The notes under the pieces were generated by a model. The model did not search any database. It was not told the DNA's origin and worked only from the letters and a program-made list of their open reading frames with translations. A DNA stretch of 64,000 bases, taken from the NCBI RefSeq assembly GCF_007858255.1, contig NZ_VFEU01000003.1, forward strand, positions 1 through 64,000, given 5' to 3'. Made by a program: the position numbers and the translations under genes. This document shows positions 37,377-46,552 of this stretch, piece after piece. The stretch's first letter is position 1. The number at the start of each line of letters is the position of its first letter. This DNA is from Pseudomonas rhodesiae (GTDB taxonomy: Bacteria > Pseudomonadota > Gammaproteobacteria > Pseudomonadales > Pseudomonadaceae).

Positions 37377-37573
37377 TGTCACCTCCCCTCCCAAAGAATT
37401 GGACACAGCTACAAGCATAGATCAGGACAAAGGGTTTGGCCGCCCGCTTGATTGATAGCTATGACGCATCAATAAATCCAAAATTTTCACTTATCATTTC
37501 TAAATGTGTCAGCCACTATCCCAAGTCTTAAGCGAAACAAGCACTTTAAAAAGAACGCTGGAGACACAACACC

Positions 37574-38878
37574 ATGACTAGCTCAACCCGGCCTGACTCT
37601 GCCCACTCCAAAGTGGGCGCGGTATTGCGCGTTACTTCGGGTAACTTCCTCGAACAGTTCGACTTCTTTCTGTTCGGCTTCTATGCCACTTACATTGCTG
37701 CCGCGTTCTTCCCCGCCGCTAATGAGTTTGCGTCATTAATGATGACCTTCGCCGTGTTCGGCGCAGGCTTCCTGATGCGGCCCCTGGGTGCAATCGTTTT
37801 GGGTGCCTATATCGATGACGTGGGTCGCCGCAAAGGCCTGATCGTGACGCTATCGATCATGGCCAGCGGTACGCTGTTGATCGTGCTGGTGCCGGGCTAT
37901 CACAGCATTGGTCTGTGGGCGCCGCTGCTGGTGCTGCTCGGTCGCCTGCTGCAAGGCTTCTCGGCCGGCGCGGAACTGGGCGGTGTGTCGGTGTACCTGG
38001 CCGAGATGGCCACGCCAGGCCGCAAAGGTTTCTATACCAGCTGGCAATCGGGCAGCCAGCAGATCTCCATCGTGGTCGCCGCCGCGCTGGGTTATGGCTT
38101 GAACGTGTGGATGGAACCGTCGGTGGTGGCCGACTGGGGCTGGCGCATTCCGTTTGCGGTGGGTTGCGTCATCATCCCGTTTATCTTTGTACTGCGTCGC
38201 AACTTGCAGGAAACCGAAGAATTCGCCAACCGCAAGCACCGCCCGACCATGCGCGAAGTGCTGGCAACCCTGGTAAAGAACTGGACCGTGGTCATCGGCG
38301 GCATGCTGATGGTGGCCATGACCACCACCGCGTTCTATCTGATCACCGTGTACGCGCCGACCTTCGGCAAGACCGTGCTGCAACTGAGCACTTCCGACGC
38401 ACTGCTGGTGACCTTGCTGGTGGCCATTTCCAACTTTGTCTGGCTGCCCATCGGCGGCACTCTCAGTGACCGTTTCGGTCGTAAACCGGTGCTGATCGCC
38501 ATGACTGCGCTGACCGTGCTCACGGCCTATCCGGCATTGTCCTACGTGGTCAACGCGCCGAGCTTTGCGCATATGCTGGAAACCCTGCTGTGGTTCTCCT
38601 TCCTGTACGGCATGTACAACGGCGCCATGATCCCGGCCCTGACCGAAATCATGCCGGTGGAAGTGCGTGTGGCGGGTTTCTCCCTGGCCTACAGCCTGGC
38701 GACCGCGATCTTCGGCGGCTTCACCCCGGCGATCTCCACCTGGTTTATTCACATCACCGAAGACAAAGCCTCGCCGGCCTATTGGATGATGTTCGCCGCG
38801 CTGTGTGCGCTGTGCTCGACCCTGGCGCTGTACCGCCGCGCCAACGCCCGTGGTCAAGTAATGCAGGGGGCCGTGTGA
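37574..38878 (+). CDS. Citrate/tricarballylate-type MFS proton symporter
   Basis: A 434-residue metabolite:H+ symporter with about 12 helices. The N-terminal [19 protein letters not shown] motif near 24-42 and [20 protein letters not shown] near 76-95 match the citrate-proton symporter group (CitA/TcuC); the second half repeats [15 protein letters not shown]. It should import a tricarboxylate or similar acid. Its stop shares an A with the start of the next gene (TGATG), so the downstream solute-binding protein is translationally coupled. The convergent LysR gene at 39628 may regulate it. Confidence 0.87.
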   Translation: MTSSTRPDSAHSKVGAVLRVTSGNFLEQFDFFLFGFYATYIAAAFFPAANEFASLMMTFAVFGAGFLMRPLGAIVLGAYIDDVGRRKGLIVTLSIMASGTLLIVLVPGYHSIGLWAPLLVLLGRLLQGFSAGAELGGVSVYLAEMATPGRKGFYTSWQSGSQQISIVVAAALGYGLNVWMEPSVVADWGWRIPFAVGCVIIPFIFVLRRNLQETEEFANRKHRPTMREVLATLVKNWTVVIGGMLMVAMTTTAFYLITVYAPTFGKTVLQLSTSDALLVTLLVAISNFVWLPIGGTLSDRFGRKPVLIAMTALTVLTAYPALSYVVNAPSFAHMLETLLWFSFLYGMYNGAMIPALTEIMPVEVRVAGFSLAYSLATAIFGGFTPAISTWFIHITEDKASPAYWMMFAALCALCSTLALYRRANARGQVMQGAV

Positions 38879-39636
38879 TGAAGTCAATGTTCAAAACCCT
38901 GACCGCCCTCGCCCTCGGCGCCCTGGCACTGACGGCCCAGGCCGAACAGCTCAAGGTGATGACGTCCGGCGGCTTCACCGCAGCTTATAAAGTGCTGGGC
39001 CCGCAATATGCCCAGCGCAGCGGCGACACCCTCGACACCATTCTCGGCCCGTCCATGGGCAAGGCGCCGGAAGCGATTCCCAACCGCCTGGCCCGCGGCG
39101 AACATGCCGACGTGGTGATCATGGTCGGCTATGCCCTGGATGAGTTGATCAAGCAAGGTAAGGTGGACCCCGCTTCACGGGTGGAACTGGCCGACTCGCG
39201 CATTGGCCTGGTGGTCAAGCAAGGGCAGCCGAAACCGGCGATCGGCACCGACGCCGAGCTAAAGGCGGTGCTCAGCAACGCCAAGTCCGTGGCGTATTCC
39301 GACAGTGCCAGCGGCGTGTATGTGGAAAAAGAGTTGTTCAAGAAACTCGGTATGCCGGCCAAGGGCACCATGATCGAACGCCTGCCGGTGGCCGAGCAGG
39401 TGGCCAAGGGTGATTACGCTGTGGGCTTGCAGCAGGTGGCGGAACTGTTGCCGGTACCGGGCGTGACCTTTGTGGGCAAGATCCCTGAAGACGTGCAATC
39501 GGTAACGCGCTTCGCCGCGGGCATTCCGGTGAACGCCGAACACCCTAAGCAGGCCAAGGCGCTGCTGCAGTTCCTCGCCTCCCCCGAGGTGCAACCGGCG
39601 GTGCAGGCCACCGGCCTGGACTCGGTGTCACGCTGA
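38878..39636 (+). CDS. Periplasmic solute-binding protein, ModA-like fold
   Basis: A 252-residue secreted protein with a signal peptide ([22 protein letters not shown]). It resembles molybdate-type binding proteins: LKVMTSGGFTAAYKVLGPQY near 25-44, then ADVVIMVGYALDELIKQGKV, SDSASGVYVEKELFKKLG and a C-terminal QAKALLQFLASPEVQPA. There are no ABC permease genes alongside; instead it is coupled to the upstream MFS symporter. Binding of an organic acid rather than an oxyanion is therefore plausible but unproven. The last 9 bp overlap the convergent LysR gene. Confidence 0.82.
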   Translation: MKSMFKTLTALALGALALTAQAEQLKVMTSGGFTAAYKVLGPQYAQRSGDTLDTILGPSMGKAPEAIPNRLARGEHADVVIMVGYALDELIKQGKVDPASRVELADSRIGLVVKQGQPKPAIGTDAELKAVLSNAKSVAYSDSASGVYVEKELFKKLGMPAKGTMIERLPVAEQVAKGDYAVGLQQVAELLPVPGVTFVGKIPEDVQSVTRFAAGIPVNAEHPKQAKALLQFLASPEVQPAVQATGLDSVSR

Positions 39637-40539
39637 CCGAAACGGCATCTCGCGCACCAAGCGCTCCAACTCCAGCGCCGCTGGCGGCAAAGTCCGCCCG
39701 CGGCGTTTGATCAAGCCCACATTGCGCATCACCTGCGGCTCCACCAGCGGCACGCTCACCAGAATCGGGTGTTCGCACGCTGGCATCGCAATCGACGGCA
39801 CCATCGCCACCCCCAGCCCCGCTTCTACCAGCCCGATCATGGTGGTCACGTGGTGGGTCTCGCAAATACTCAGCTTCTTAACGCGCACGCCACGCAAGGC
39901 CTGGTCGAGCAGAAACCGGTTGCCCGAGGTCTTGTCCACGCTGATGTAGTCGTGCTCATAGGCTTCGGCCCACGTCACGCTGGCGCGTCCGGCCAGCGGA
40001 TGGTCACGCCGGCACGCCAATACGTAGCGCTCTTGCAGCAACAGTTCGAACTCCACCTCATCGGCCAGGCTGCCGCTGAAACTCACGCCGAAATCCGCCT
40101 CGCCGCTTTCTACCGCACTGCACACCTCGCCGGCACTGGCGTCGAGCACCCGCAGACGAATCTTCGGGTAGAGCTTGTGGAATTCGGAGATCACGTGAGG
40201 CATGAAGTAGTACGCGGTAGAAGGCACGCAGGCGATGGTGACGTTGCCCATGCGCGTCGATGCCACGTTGCTGATGCCCATCAGGGCGAGGTCCAGGTCG
40301 TCGAGCATGCGTTCGACCTGCGGGAGAAAAGCGCGTCCCACCATGGTCAGGCTGACACGCCGGGTGGTGCGCTCGAACAGCTTCACGTCCAGCGCCGATT
40401 CGAGCTTTTCGATGCGGCGGCTCAAGGCCGGTTGGGAGATGCGGATCGCCTCGGCAGCGCCGCGGAAACTGCCTTTGTCCACCACGGCACGAAAGGCCTG
40501 AAGGTCATTGAGATCGAAATTGATAATCACGGGAAACAC
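39628..40539 (-). CDS. LysR-family transcriptional regulator
   Basis: A 303-residue LysR regulator, with the helix-turn-helix FRGAAEAIRISQPALSRRIE near 25-44. The effector domain resembles the CbbR/CynR group (GNVTIACVPSTAYYFMPHVI near 98-117). It is convergent with the symporter and solute-binding protein genes and shares 9 bp with the latter at the 3' ends. Control of that pair is possible but not shown by a divergent arrangement. Confidence 0.87.
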   Translation of the reverse strand: MFPVIINFDLNDLQAFRAVVDKGSFRGAAEAIRISQPALSRRIEKLESALDVKLFERTTRRVSLTMVGRAFLPQVERMLDDLDLALMGISNVASTRMGNVTIACVPSTAYYFMPHVISEFHKLYPKIRLRVLDASAGEVCSAVESGEADFGVSFSGSLADEVEFELLLQERYVLACRRDHPLAGRASVTWAEAYEHDYISVDKTSGNRFLLDQALRGVRVKKLSICETHHVTTMIGLVEAGLGVAMVPSIAMPACEHPILVSVPLVEPQVMRNVGLIKRRGRTLPPAALELERLVREMPFRSA

Positions 40540-40698
40540 TGGCCGACTAGGGGGGGCGATCTATAGTACCCGAGGGCCATGAACGTGGCGCGACGCACTT
40601 TGTAGACATCCCCCGGAATAATTAGCGTAAACCGTTTCAAACCACACATTTTGGTATAGATTGCGCGCAGCATATAACAGGCATCCAGGAGCTTTCCC

Positions 40699-41550
40699 AT
40701 GGCGACACTTCACGCGACTACCGTTCAGGCGCTGCAAAGCAACAAACTCAGCTTGTTGACCACATGGATCGAAAGCCTCGAAGCCTCGGGTGCCACCCGC
40801 AACGTCAAGGAAGCCGACCTGAAACAACAGGCCAACGACTTCCTGAACACACTGATTGCAGCCCTGGAACAGGGCGGTTCGCAGAATGTTAACCACGAGA
40901 ACTGGGCCGAAACCCGCGTACTCCTGGAAAAGCTGTCCCACAGCCGCGCACTGGTCGGCCAAGACTCGCAACAGACCGCCAGTTTCATCTTTGCCCTCAA
41001 AGGCCCGCTCTTCGCCCTGCTGCAACGCGAATATGCCGAGCAGCCAGCGCAACTGGCCGAACAGCTATGGGAAATCTCCGAGCTGCTGGATGCCTTGGGC
41101 ATGCACACCATCCGTACCTTCCAGAAGTCCCGCGAGCTGGTGATCAAACGCCAGCAGGAAGAACTGCTGGAACTGTCCACGCCGGTGGTCAAGTTGTGGG
41201 ACGGCGTGCTGGCCCTGCCGATGATCGGCACCCTGGATTCCCAGCGCACCCAGGTGGTGATGGAATCGCTGCTGCAACGCATCGTCGACACCGGCGCGGA
41301 AATTGCGATCATCGACATCACCGGCGTGCCAACCGTCGATACCCTGGTGGCCCAGCATCTGCTCAAGACCGTGACGGCCATTCGCCTGATGGGCGCCGAT
41401 TGCATCATCAGCGGTGTGCGTCCGCAAATCGCCCAGACCATCGTTCACCTGGGCCTTGACCTGCAAGGCGTCGTCACCAAGGCCAATCTCGCCGACGCCC
41501 TGGCCCTGTCCCTCAAGCGTCTGGGCGTGACCGTGACCAAGGCCGTCTGA
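40699..41550 (+). CDS. rsbR: RsbR-type stressosome scaffold/sensor protein
   Basis: A 283-residue protein with an N-terminal sensory helical domain of the RsbR non-haem globin type (about 1-150) and a C-terminal STAS domain (about 165-278). In the STAS domain, Thr178 (MIGTLDSQRT) and Thr215 (PTVDTLVAQH) occupy the places of the RsbT-phosphorylated Thr171 and Thr205 of Bacillus RsbR. It is expected to form the outer shell of a stressosome with RsbS and to receive the stress signal. rsbS begins 2 bp after its stop. The ligand sensed is unknown. Confidence 0.88.
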   Translation: MATLHATTVQALQSNKLSLLTTWIESLEASGATRNVKEADLKQQANDFLNTLIAALEQGGSQNVNHENWAETRVLLEKLSHSRALVGQDSQQTASFIFALKGPLFALLQREYAEQPAQLAEQLWEISELLDALGMHTIRTFQKSRELVIKRQQEELLELSTPVVKLWDGVLALPMIGTLDSQRTQVVMESLLQRIVDTGAEIAIIDITGVPTVDTLVAQHLLKTVTAIRLMGADCIISGVRPQIAQTIVHLGLDLQGVVTKANLADALALSLKRLGVTVTKAV

Positions 41551-41552
41551 CC

Positions 41553-41915
41553 ATGGAACGCATCCCGATTTTGCAGATGGGCGAGTTTCTGCTCGTGACC
41601 ATTCAGGTGGATATGCACGACCAGCTCGCGTTGACGCTGCAGGACGACCTGTCCGAACGCATCAACCGCACCTCGGCGCGTGGCGTCTTGATCGATATCT
41701 CGGCGCTGGACATGGTCGACTCCTTTATCGGCCGCATGATCGGCACCATCTCCGGGCTCTCGCGGATCATGGATGCACAGACCGTGCTGGTGGGTATGCA
41801 GCCGGCAGTGGCCATTACCCTGGTGGAGCTGGGCATGACCTTGCCTGGAGTCGCCACCGCACTCAATGTCGAACGCGGCATGAAGCTGTTGCGCGAGCGG
41901 GTAGAAAACTCATGA
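41553..41915 (+). CDS. rsbS: RsbS stressosome core protein (STAS domain)
   Basis: A 120-residue single STAS domain protein. It starts MERIPILQMGEFLLVTIQVD and holds DISALDMVDSFIGRMI, where Ser57 corresponds to the RsbT-phosphorylated Ser59 of Bacillus RsbS. The expected role is the stressosome core that binds and restrains the RsbT kinase until phosphorylated. The stop overlaps the rsbT start by 4 bp (ATGA). Confidence 0.92.
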   Translation: MERIPILQMGEFLLVTIQVDMHDQLALTLQDDLSERINRTSARGVLIDISALDMVDSFIGRMIGTISGLSRIMDAQTVLVGMQPAVAITLVELGMTLPGVATALNVERGMKLLRERVENS

Positions 41916-42316
41916 CCCTGGCCAGCAATGGCACTCATCCCGTGCTGATCGAACAGGACGTTGTGCTGGCTCGACAACTGGTCCGCAAACTGGCCCAGGA
42001 TTGCGGCATGCGCCTGATCGACCTGACCAAATTGGTCACGGCCGTCAGTGAGCTGGCGCGTAACACGGTGGTCTACGGCGGCGGCGGGTATATGGATTGG
42101 GAAATAGTCGAGAGAGACCTGCGCTCCGGCGTTCGTCTGACGTTTCGCGACGAAGGCCCGGGCATTCCCGATATCAAACTGGCGATGACCGACGGCTGGA
42201 CCTCCGGCGGCGGGCTCGGCCTGGGGCTGACCGGCGCCAAGCGCCTGGTGGACGAATTCGAACTGGACACCGCACCCGGCCAGGGCACCCGCGTGACGAT
42301 CACTCGATGGTCCTGA
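41912..42316 (+). CDS. rsbT: RsbT serine/threonine kinase
   Basis: A 134-residue GHKL-type protein kinase. The N box is VSELARNTVVYGGGG near 49-63, the G1 box DEGPGIPD near 83-90, and the G2 box GGGLGLGLTGAKRLVDEF near 101-118. In Bacillus, RsbT phosphorylates RsbS and RsbR and, when released, activates the phosphatase RsbU. Here the downstream phosphatase overlaps rsbT by 10 bp, but it is not an RsbU of the usual form, so the activation route may differ. Confidence 0.92.
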   Translation: MTLASNGTHPVLIEQDVVLARQLVRKLAQDCGMRLIDLTKLVTAVSELARNTVVYGGGGYMDWEIVERDLRSGVRLTFRDEGPGIPDIKLAMTDGWTSGGGLGLGLTGAKRLVDEFELDTAPGQGTRVTITRWS

Positions 42317-43314
42317 ATATTCCCAGCGCTCTCACGCAGGTGTTGTTGATCGAGGATGTGAGCCAGATTGGTCACGCCCGACGTACCGCACAGAAACTCG
42401 CCGAACACTTGGGCTTCGACGAAACCGACGCCGGTCGCGTGGCCCTGGTGGCCACCGAGCTGAGCAGCAATATCCTCAAGCATGCCGCCCACGGCCAATT
42501 GCACCTGCGCGCCACCGGCAACGGCGGCGTGGAGATGATCGCCGTGGATCGCGGCCAGGGCTTTGACCTGGACAGCTGCCTGGTGGACGGGTTTTCCACC
42601 GGCGGTACCCAGGGCATCGGCATGGGCGCCATTTCACGGGTGGCCCAGGTGTTCGATGTGTACGCCGACCCACGCGGTACGGCGATGCTCGCGCGCCTGT
42701 ATCCGAGAGCCTCGACGGCCAAGGACATACGCTACGGGGTCAGCCAACACTCCCTGCATGACGACCCGGCCTGCGGCGATGCCTGGCACCTGGCAATCGA
42801 ACCCGGCCGTTTCAGTGTGATGGTGGGCGATGGGCTGGGCCATGGCAGCGAAGCCGAACGCGCCGCGCGGGACGGTGAGAAGGTGTTCGCACGGGGCGCC
42901 TTTGACGAAGCGACGCTGCTGATGGCAGATATGCACGCCGGCATGAGCGGTACCCGTGGCGGCGCCGTGGCCGTGGCGCAATACAACGCGGCGACCGGCA
43001 GCCTGCGCTTTACCGGCGTAGGCAATATCGGCGCCAGCTTGATCGGCCCTGGCAAGTCCCGCGGTCTGGCGTCTCATCCAGGTATCGTCGGCGTGCAGTT
43101 TCGCAAGGCGCAGCCATTCGACTACGCTGAGGTCAGCGGCCAGTTGCTGATCCTGTTCAGCGACGGCCTGCAGTCACGCTGGAACCTGGCCGACTACCCC
43201 GGGCTGACGCACCGCCACCCGGCTTTGATCGCCGCCATCCTGCACCGTGACTTCTGTCGCGGCCGGGATGACGTCACCGTTTTCGTGATTGCCCTGGAGG
43301 CCATCGATGGCTGA
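42307..43314 (+). CDS. GHKL ATPase fused to SpoIIE/PP2C-type phosphatase
   Basis: A 335-residue two-domain protein. The first 140 residues form an anti-sigma-factor-type kinase fold (ELSSNILKHAAHGQ N box, VDRGQGFDLD G1, GIGMGAISRVA G2). The rest is a PP2C-like phosphatase similar to RsbX, with Asp175 in VMVGDGLGHGSEA and a C-terminal FCRGRDDVTVFVI block. In Bacillus, RsbX resets phosphorylated RsbS and RsbR, so this protein may do likewise and also phosphorylate or sequester a partner. Start ATG 42307; both neighbouring junctions overlap, so it is within one operon. Confidence 0.85.
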   Translation: MVLNIPSALTQVLLIEDVSQIGHARRTAQKLAEHLGFDETDAGRVALVATELSSNILKHAAHGQLHLRATGNGGVEMIAVDRGQGFDLDSCLVDGFSTGGTQGIGMGAISRVAQVFDVYADPRGTAMLARLYPRASTAKDIRYGVSQHSLHDDPACGDAWHLAIEPGRFSVMVGDGLGHGSEAERAARDGEKVFARGAFDEATLLMADMHAGMSGTRGGAVAVAQYNAATGSLRFTGVGNIGASLIGPGKSRGLASHPGIVGVQFRKAQPFDYAEVSGQLLILFSDGLQSRWNLADYPGLTHRHPALIAAILHRDFCRGRDDVTVFVIALEAIDG

Positions 43315-44170
43315 TACCACTGCCTCGCTCGCCGCAGAAGTCCAGCGCTTGCGTCAAGAGGCCGATGCGCTGCGCGCCGAATTGGACGAGACCAACCAAG
43401 GCGTGCTGGCGCTGTATGCCGAGCTGGATACCCAAGCCGATCAACTGCGCCAGGCCTCGGACCTCAAGAGCCGCTTCCTGTCGTATATGAGCCACGAGTT
43501 CCGCACGCCATTGGGCTCGATCCTGAGTATCACCAGCCTGCTGGACGATGAGCTCGACGGCCCACTCAGCCCCGAGCAACACACCCAGGTGGGCTTTATC
43601 CGCAGCTCGGCGAGAGAACTGCGCGAGATGGTCGACGATCTGCTGGACCTGGCCAAGATCGAGGCCGGGCGCATCAGCATCTCCCCGGCCTGGTTCGATA
43701 TGTTCGACCTATTCTCGGCCCTGCGTGGCATGTTCCGGCCGATCGTGGATGCGTCGTCGGTGGACCTGATCTTCGAAGAGCCCGCCGGCCTCCCCAAGCT
43801 TTATACCGATGACAAAAAGCTCGCGCAGATCCTGCGCAACTTTATCTCCAACGCGCTGAAGTTCACGCTGCAGGGCGAGGTGCGGGTGTCGGCGCGCATG
43901 GAGAACGAGCGGGAGATCCGCTTCGCGGTGCAGGACACTGGCCTTGGCATCCCCATCGAACTGCATAGCAACCTGTTCGAGGATTTCTCGCAGATCGACT
44001 CGCCGCTGCAAAAGCGCCTGCGCGGCACCGGGCTGGGGCTGTCGCTGTGCAAGCGCTTCGCCGAGTTGCTGGGCGGCCGGGTTGGGGTAGAAAGCACGCC
44101 CGGCGTGGGTTCGTTGTTCTTTGTGGTCATTCCCCTTTCCATCGCCAACGAGACCGTCGATGAAACGTGA
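43307..44170 (+). CDS. Soluble sensor histidine kinase
   Basis: A 287-residue cytoplasmic kinase. A coiled coil (AEVQRLRQEADALRAELDET, residues about 8-50) leads directly into the dimerisation and phosphoacceptor domain, with His63 in YMSHEFRTPLGS. The catalytic domain has N, G1 and G2 boxes (NFISNALKFT, VQDTGLGIP, LRGTGLGLSL). There is no transmembrane or separate sensor domain, so it probably takes its signal from the stressosome partners. ATG 43307 follows CTGGAGG by 6 nt and overlaps the phosphatase stop by 8 bp. The following hybrid kinase is the likely phosphotransfer partner. Confidence 0.88.
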   Translation: MADTTASLAAEVQRLRQEADALRAELDETNQGVLALYAELDTQADQLRQASDLKSRFLSYMSHEFRTPLGSILSITSLLDDELDGPLSPEQHTQVGFIRSSARELREMVDDLLDLAKIEAGRISISPAWFDMFDLFSALRGMFRPIVDASSVDLIFEEPAGLPKLYTDDKKLAQILRNFISNALKFTLQGEVRVSARMENEREIRFAVQDTGLGIPIELHSNLFEDFSQIDSPLQKRLRGTGLGLSLCKRFAELLGGRVGVESTPGVGSLFFVVIPLSIANETVDET

Positions 44171-46100
44171 CATCCAACTGCTGATCGTCGACGACAACGC
44201 CGCCACGCGTTACGCCCTGCGCCGGCGCCTGGAGAACCATCACTACCAAGTGTTGGAAGCGGGCACCGGTCAGGACGGCCTGGACCTGATCGCCAGCCGT
44301 ACCATCGATGCGCTGATCCTGGACGTCAACCTGCCGGACATGAGCGGCTTCGATATCGTTCGCGGCCTGCGCGCTGACCCCGCCACCGCGTTGCTGCCGG
44401 TGGTGCATGTGTCGGCGGCCTCGATCGAGACCGGCGATATCATCACCGGCCTGGACGCCGGCGCCGACGCGTACCTGATCCACCCGGTGGACCCTGAAGT
44501 ACTGCTGGCCACCCTGCGCACCTTGTTGCGGGTCCGCGATACCGAGTACGCCTTGCGCGAGAGCGAGGCACGCTTTCGTGAGATTTTCTTCAACATCAGT
44601 GCGCCTATCGCAGTGATGGACGCGCAGCTCAAAGTCCACGAGTGCAACCACGCCTTCGCTCAACTGATTCACGACAACCTCAACCCGGACGCTCTGCTGG
44701 AATGCTTCGCCGCCGATCAATTGGCCGTGATCCAGGAGCTGTGCCTGCGCCTGGCCGCTGGTGAACGCTGGAAAGGCACCTTGCTGATGAAGGTCGACGA
44801 CCAGTTGCGCGAGACCGAGTGGCAGATTTCACCGTACCGCCGCGCCGGCCTGAGCCTGGTGTTTGTTGAAGACGTGACCGAGCATCGCCATCGCGAACGG
44901 CATCAACAGGCCGAACTGGCCAACGCCGCGAGCCAACTGGCGCGCACCGAAGCCCAATTGCTGCAGGCGCAGAAGATGGATGCGCTGGGCAAGCTCACTG
45001 GGGGTATCGCCCACGACTTCAACAACCTGCTGACCGGGATCATCACCAGCCTGGAACTGATCAAAAAACGCATCCAGAGCCAGCGCACCGACAAAGTACT
45101 GGGCTACGCCGACGCCGCGCTGAACTCCGCCCTGAGCGCGGCCGGGCTGACCAACCGCCTGCTCGCATTCGCGCGCCAGCAGCCACTGGATACGCACCCT
45201 ACCGATATCAACGCGCATATCCGTTCCCTGGAAGAGTTGCTGATGCGCACCATCGGCGAGCACATCGCGCTGAATCTGGAGCTGACCAACAACCCGGCTG
45301 TGGCGATGGTGGACCCGATCCAACTGGAAAGCGCCGTGCTCAACCTGGTGATCAACGCCCGGGACGCCCTGCCACAAGGCGGGATCATCTGGGTCACCAC
45401 CTACCCGGCGTATTCCACCGGTAACCCCAAGCTGGAAAACGGCCCGTACATTGCCCTGTCGGTACGCGACAACGGTGTGGGCATCGAACCCAGCGTCATC
45501 GACAAAGTGTTCGACCCGTTCTTCACCACCAAACCGCTGGGCCAAGGCACCGGCCTGGGCCTGTCGACTATCTACGGGGTCGCGCGCCAGTCCGGCGGCG
45601 ACGCACAGATCCGCAGCGTGACCCGCCAGGGCACCGAAGTGACCATCATGCTGCCCGCTGCCGACGGCCCCCCAGCCCTGGCCACCAAGGTCGAGGCGAT
45701 GCCGGGCGTGAGTCACGGCGAACATATCCTGGTGGTCGAAGACATGCCGTCAGTGCGCGGTTTCGTGGCCGAAGTGCTGGTGGATGCCGGTTACCGTTGC
45801 AGCCTGGCGGCGGACGGCGACGAAGCCATCGCCATGCTACGAGCCGACCCGACGATTAACTTGCTGCTCACCGATTTCGGTCTGCCGTACATGACCGGCC
45901 GCGAACTGGCCGATCACGCGCGGGCTCTGCGCCAGGAGTTACCAATCCTGTTCATGACCGGTTACGCCGAGAATGCGGCGAACCGACAGGAGTTTCTCGG
46001 CGAACGCATGGACCTGATCACCAAGCCATTTCATATCGATCAATTGCTGGAAAAAATTCACCAGGGGCTGGAACCGTCCAAACCTGGGTCCTCAACCTGA
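44160..46100 (+). CDS. Hybrid histidine kinase with two receiver domains
   Basis: A 646-residue signalling protein with the order receiver (1-120, Asp55 in LILDVNLPDMSG), PAS-like domain (about 135-255), histidine kinase (His285 in GGIAHDFNN; ATP boxes NLVINARDAL, DNGVGI and GQGTGLGLSTI) and a second receiver (about 520-635, Asp572 in LLTDFGLPYMTG). The first receiver may take phosphate from the preceding kinase. No DNA-binding or diguanylate cyclase output is fused, so the final target lies elsewhere. Start ATG 44160 overlaps the previous stop by 11 bp. It ends the six-gene cassette. Confidence 0.9.
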   Translation: MKRDIQLLIVDDNAATRYALRRRLENHHYQVLEAGTGQDGLDLIASRTIDALILDVNLPDMSGFDIVRGLRADPATALLPVVHVSAASIETGDIITGLDAGADAYLIHPVDPEVLLATLRTLLRVRDTEYALRESEARFREIFFNISAPIAVMDAQLKVHECNHAFAQLIHDNLNPDALLECFAADQLAVIQELCLRLAAGERWKGTLLMKVDDQLRETEWQISPYRRAGLSLVFVEDVTEHRHRERHQQAELANAASQLARTEAQLLQAQKMDALGKLTGGIAHDFNNLLTGIITSLELIKKRIQSQRTDKVLGYADAALNSALSAAGLTNRLLAFARQQPLDTHPTDINAHIRSLEELLMRTIGEHIALNLELTNNPAVAMVDPIQLESAVLNLVINARDALPQGGIIWVTTYPAYSTGNPKLENGPYIALSVRDNGVGIEPSVIDKVFDPFFTTKPLGQGTGLGLSTIYGVARQSGGDAQIRSVTRQGTEVTIMLPAADGPPALATKVEAMPGVSHGEHILVVEDMPSVRGFVAEVLVDAGYRCSLAADGDEAIAMLRADPTINLLLTDFGLPYMTGRELADHARALRQELPILFMTGYAENAANRQEFLGERMDLITKPFHIDQLLEKIHQGLEPSKPGSST

Positions 46101-46143
46101 TTTTCCAGGCCTTAACTGCGTAGTCTGGCGCATTTCCAAGGGC

Positions 46144-46173
46144 GGCGAACCTGTCAATAATGACAGTACCGCC
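46144..46173. other. Stem-loop between the rsb cassette and the cold-shock gene
   Basis: CTGTCA-ATAA-TGACAG, bounded by GGCG and CGCC, can form an extended hairpin. It has no T run, so it may be a 3' end for the kinase transcript or part of a long cold-shock leader (about 180 bp precede the next gene). Confidence 0.4.
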
Positions 46174-46280
46174 GGTCTTGTGGCGCGTTGACGCCCAGCC
46201 TCATCGGAACTTTGATTATGGATACCGTCGTCAGGTCGACTCGACTGACGGTGGACACCAGGGTTTCGAGGATATGAGCA

Positions 46281-46493
46281 ATGAGCGACAGACAACACGG
46301 CACTGTGAAGTGGTTCAACGAAACCAAGGGCTTCGGCTTTATTAGCCCGGAGAGTGGGCCTGACCTGTTCGTGCATTTCAGAGCGATTATGGGCACCGGC
46401 TTCAAAACGCTGACCGAAGGGCAAAAGGTCACGTTCGAGACCGTGCAAGGACAAAAAGGCCTGCAGGCGGACAAAGTCCAAATCGAAAAATAA
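46281..46493 (+). CDS. Cold-shock-domain protein
   Basis: A 70-residue CspA-family RNA chaperone, [20 protein letters not shown] onward. RNP1 is KGFGFIS near 16-22 and RNP2 is DLFVHF near 28-33. It binds single-stranded RNA or DNA and melts secondary structure. The 180-bp untranslated stretch upstream, with a hairpin, may carry temperature-responsive control, as with other csp leaders; no cold box was verified. A small related-looking gene follows by 59 bp. Confidence 0.92.
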   Translation: MSDRQHGTVKWFNETKGFGFISPESGPDLFVHFRAIMGTGFKTLTEGQKVTFETVQGQKGLQADKVQIEK

Positions 46494-46552
46494 CCCCCAC
46501 ACGCTTACCGGCCATAACCGGCCACGTATTGCACTGAAAAAGGAGAACGGCC

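Noticed and set aside
46207..46235. GGAACTT followed by a TCAGG-like element before the cold-shock gene, as an AlgU promoter
   Set aside because: The spacing to the -10-like element is 18 nt and the -10 does not fit TCTGA, so support is too weak.
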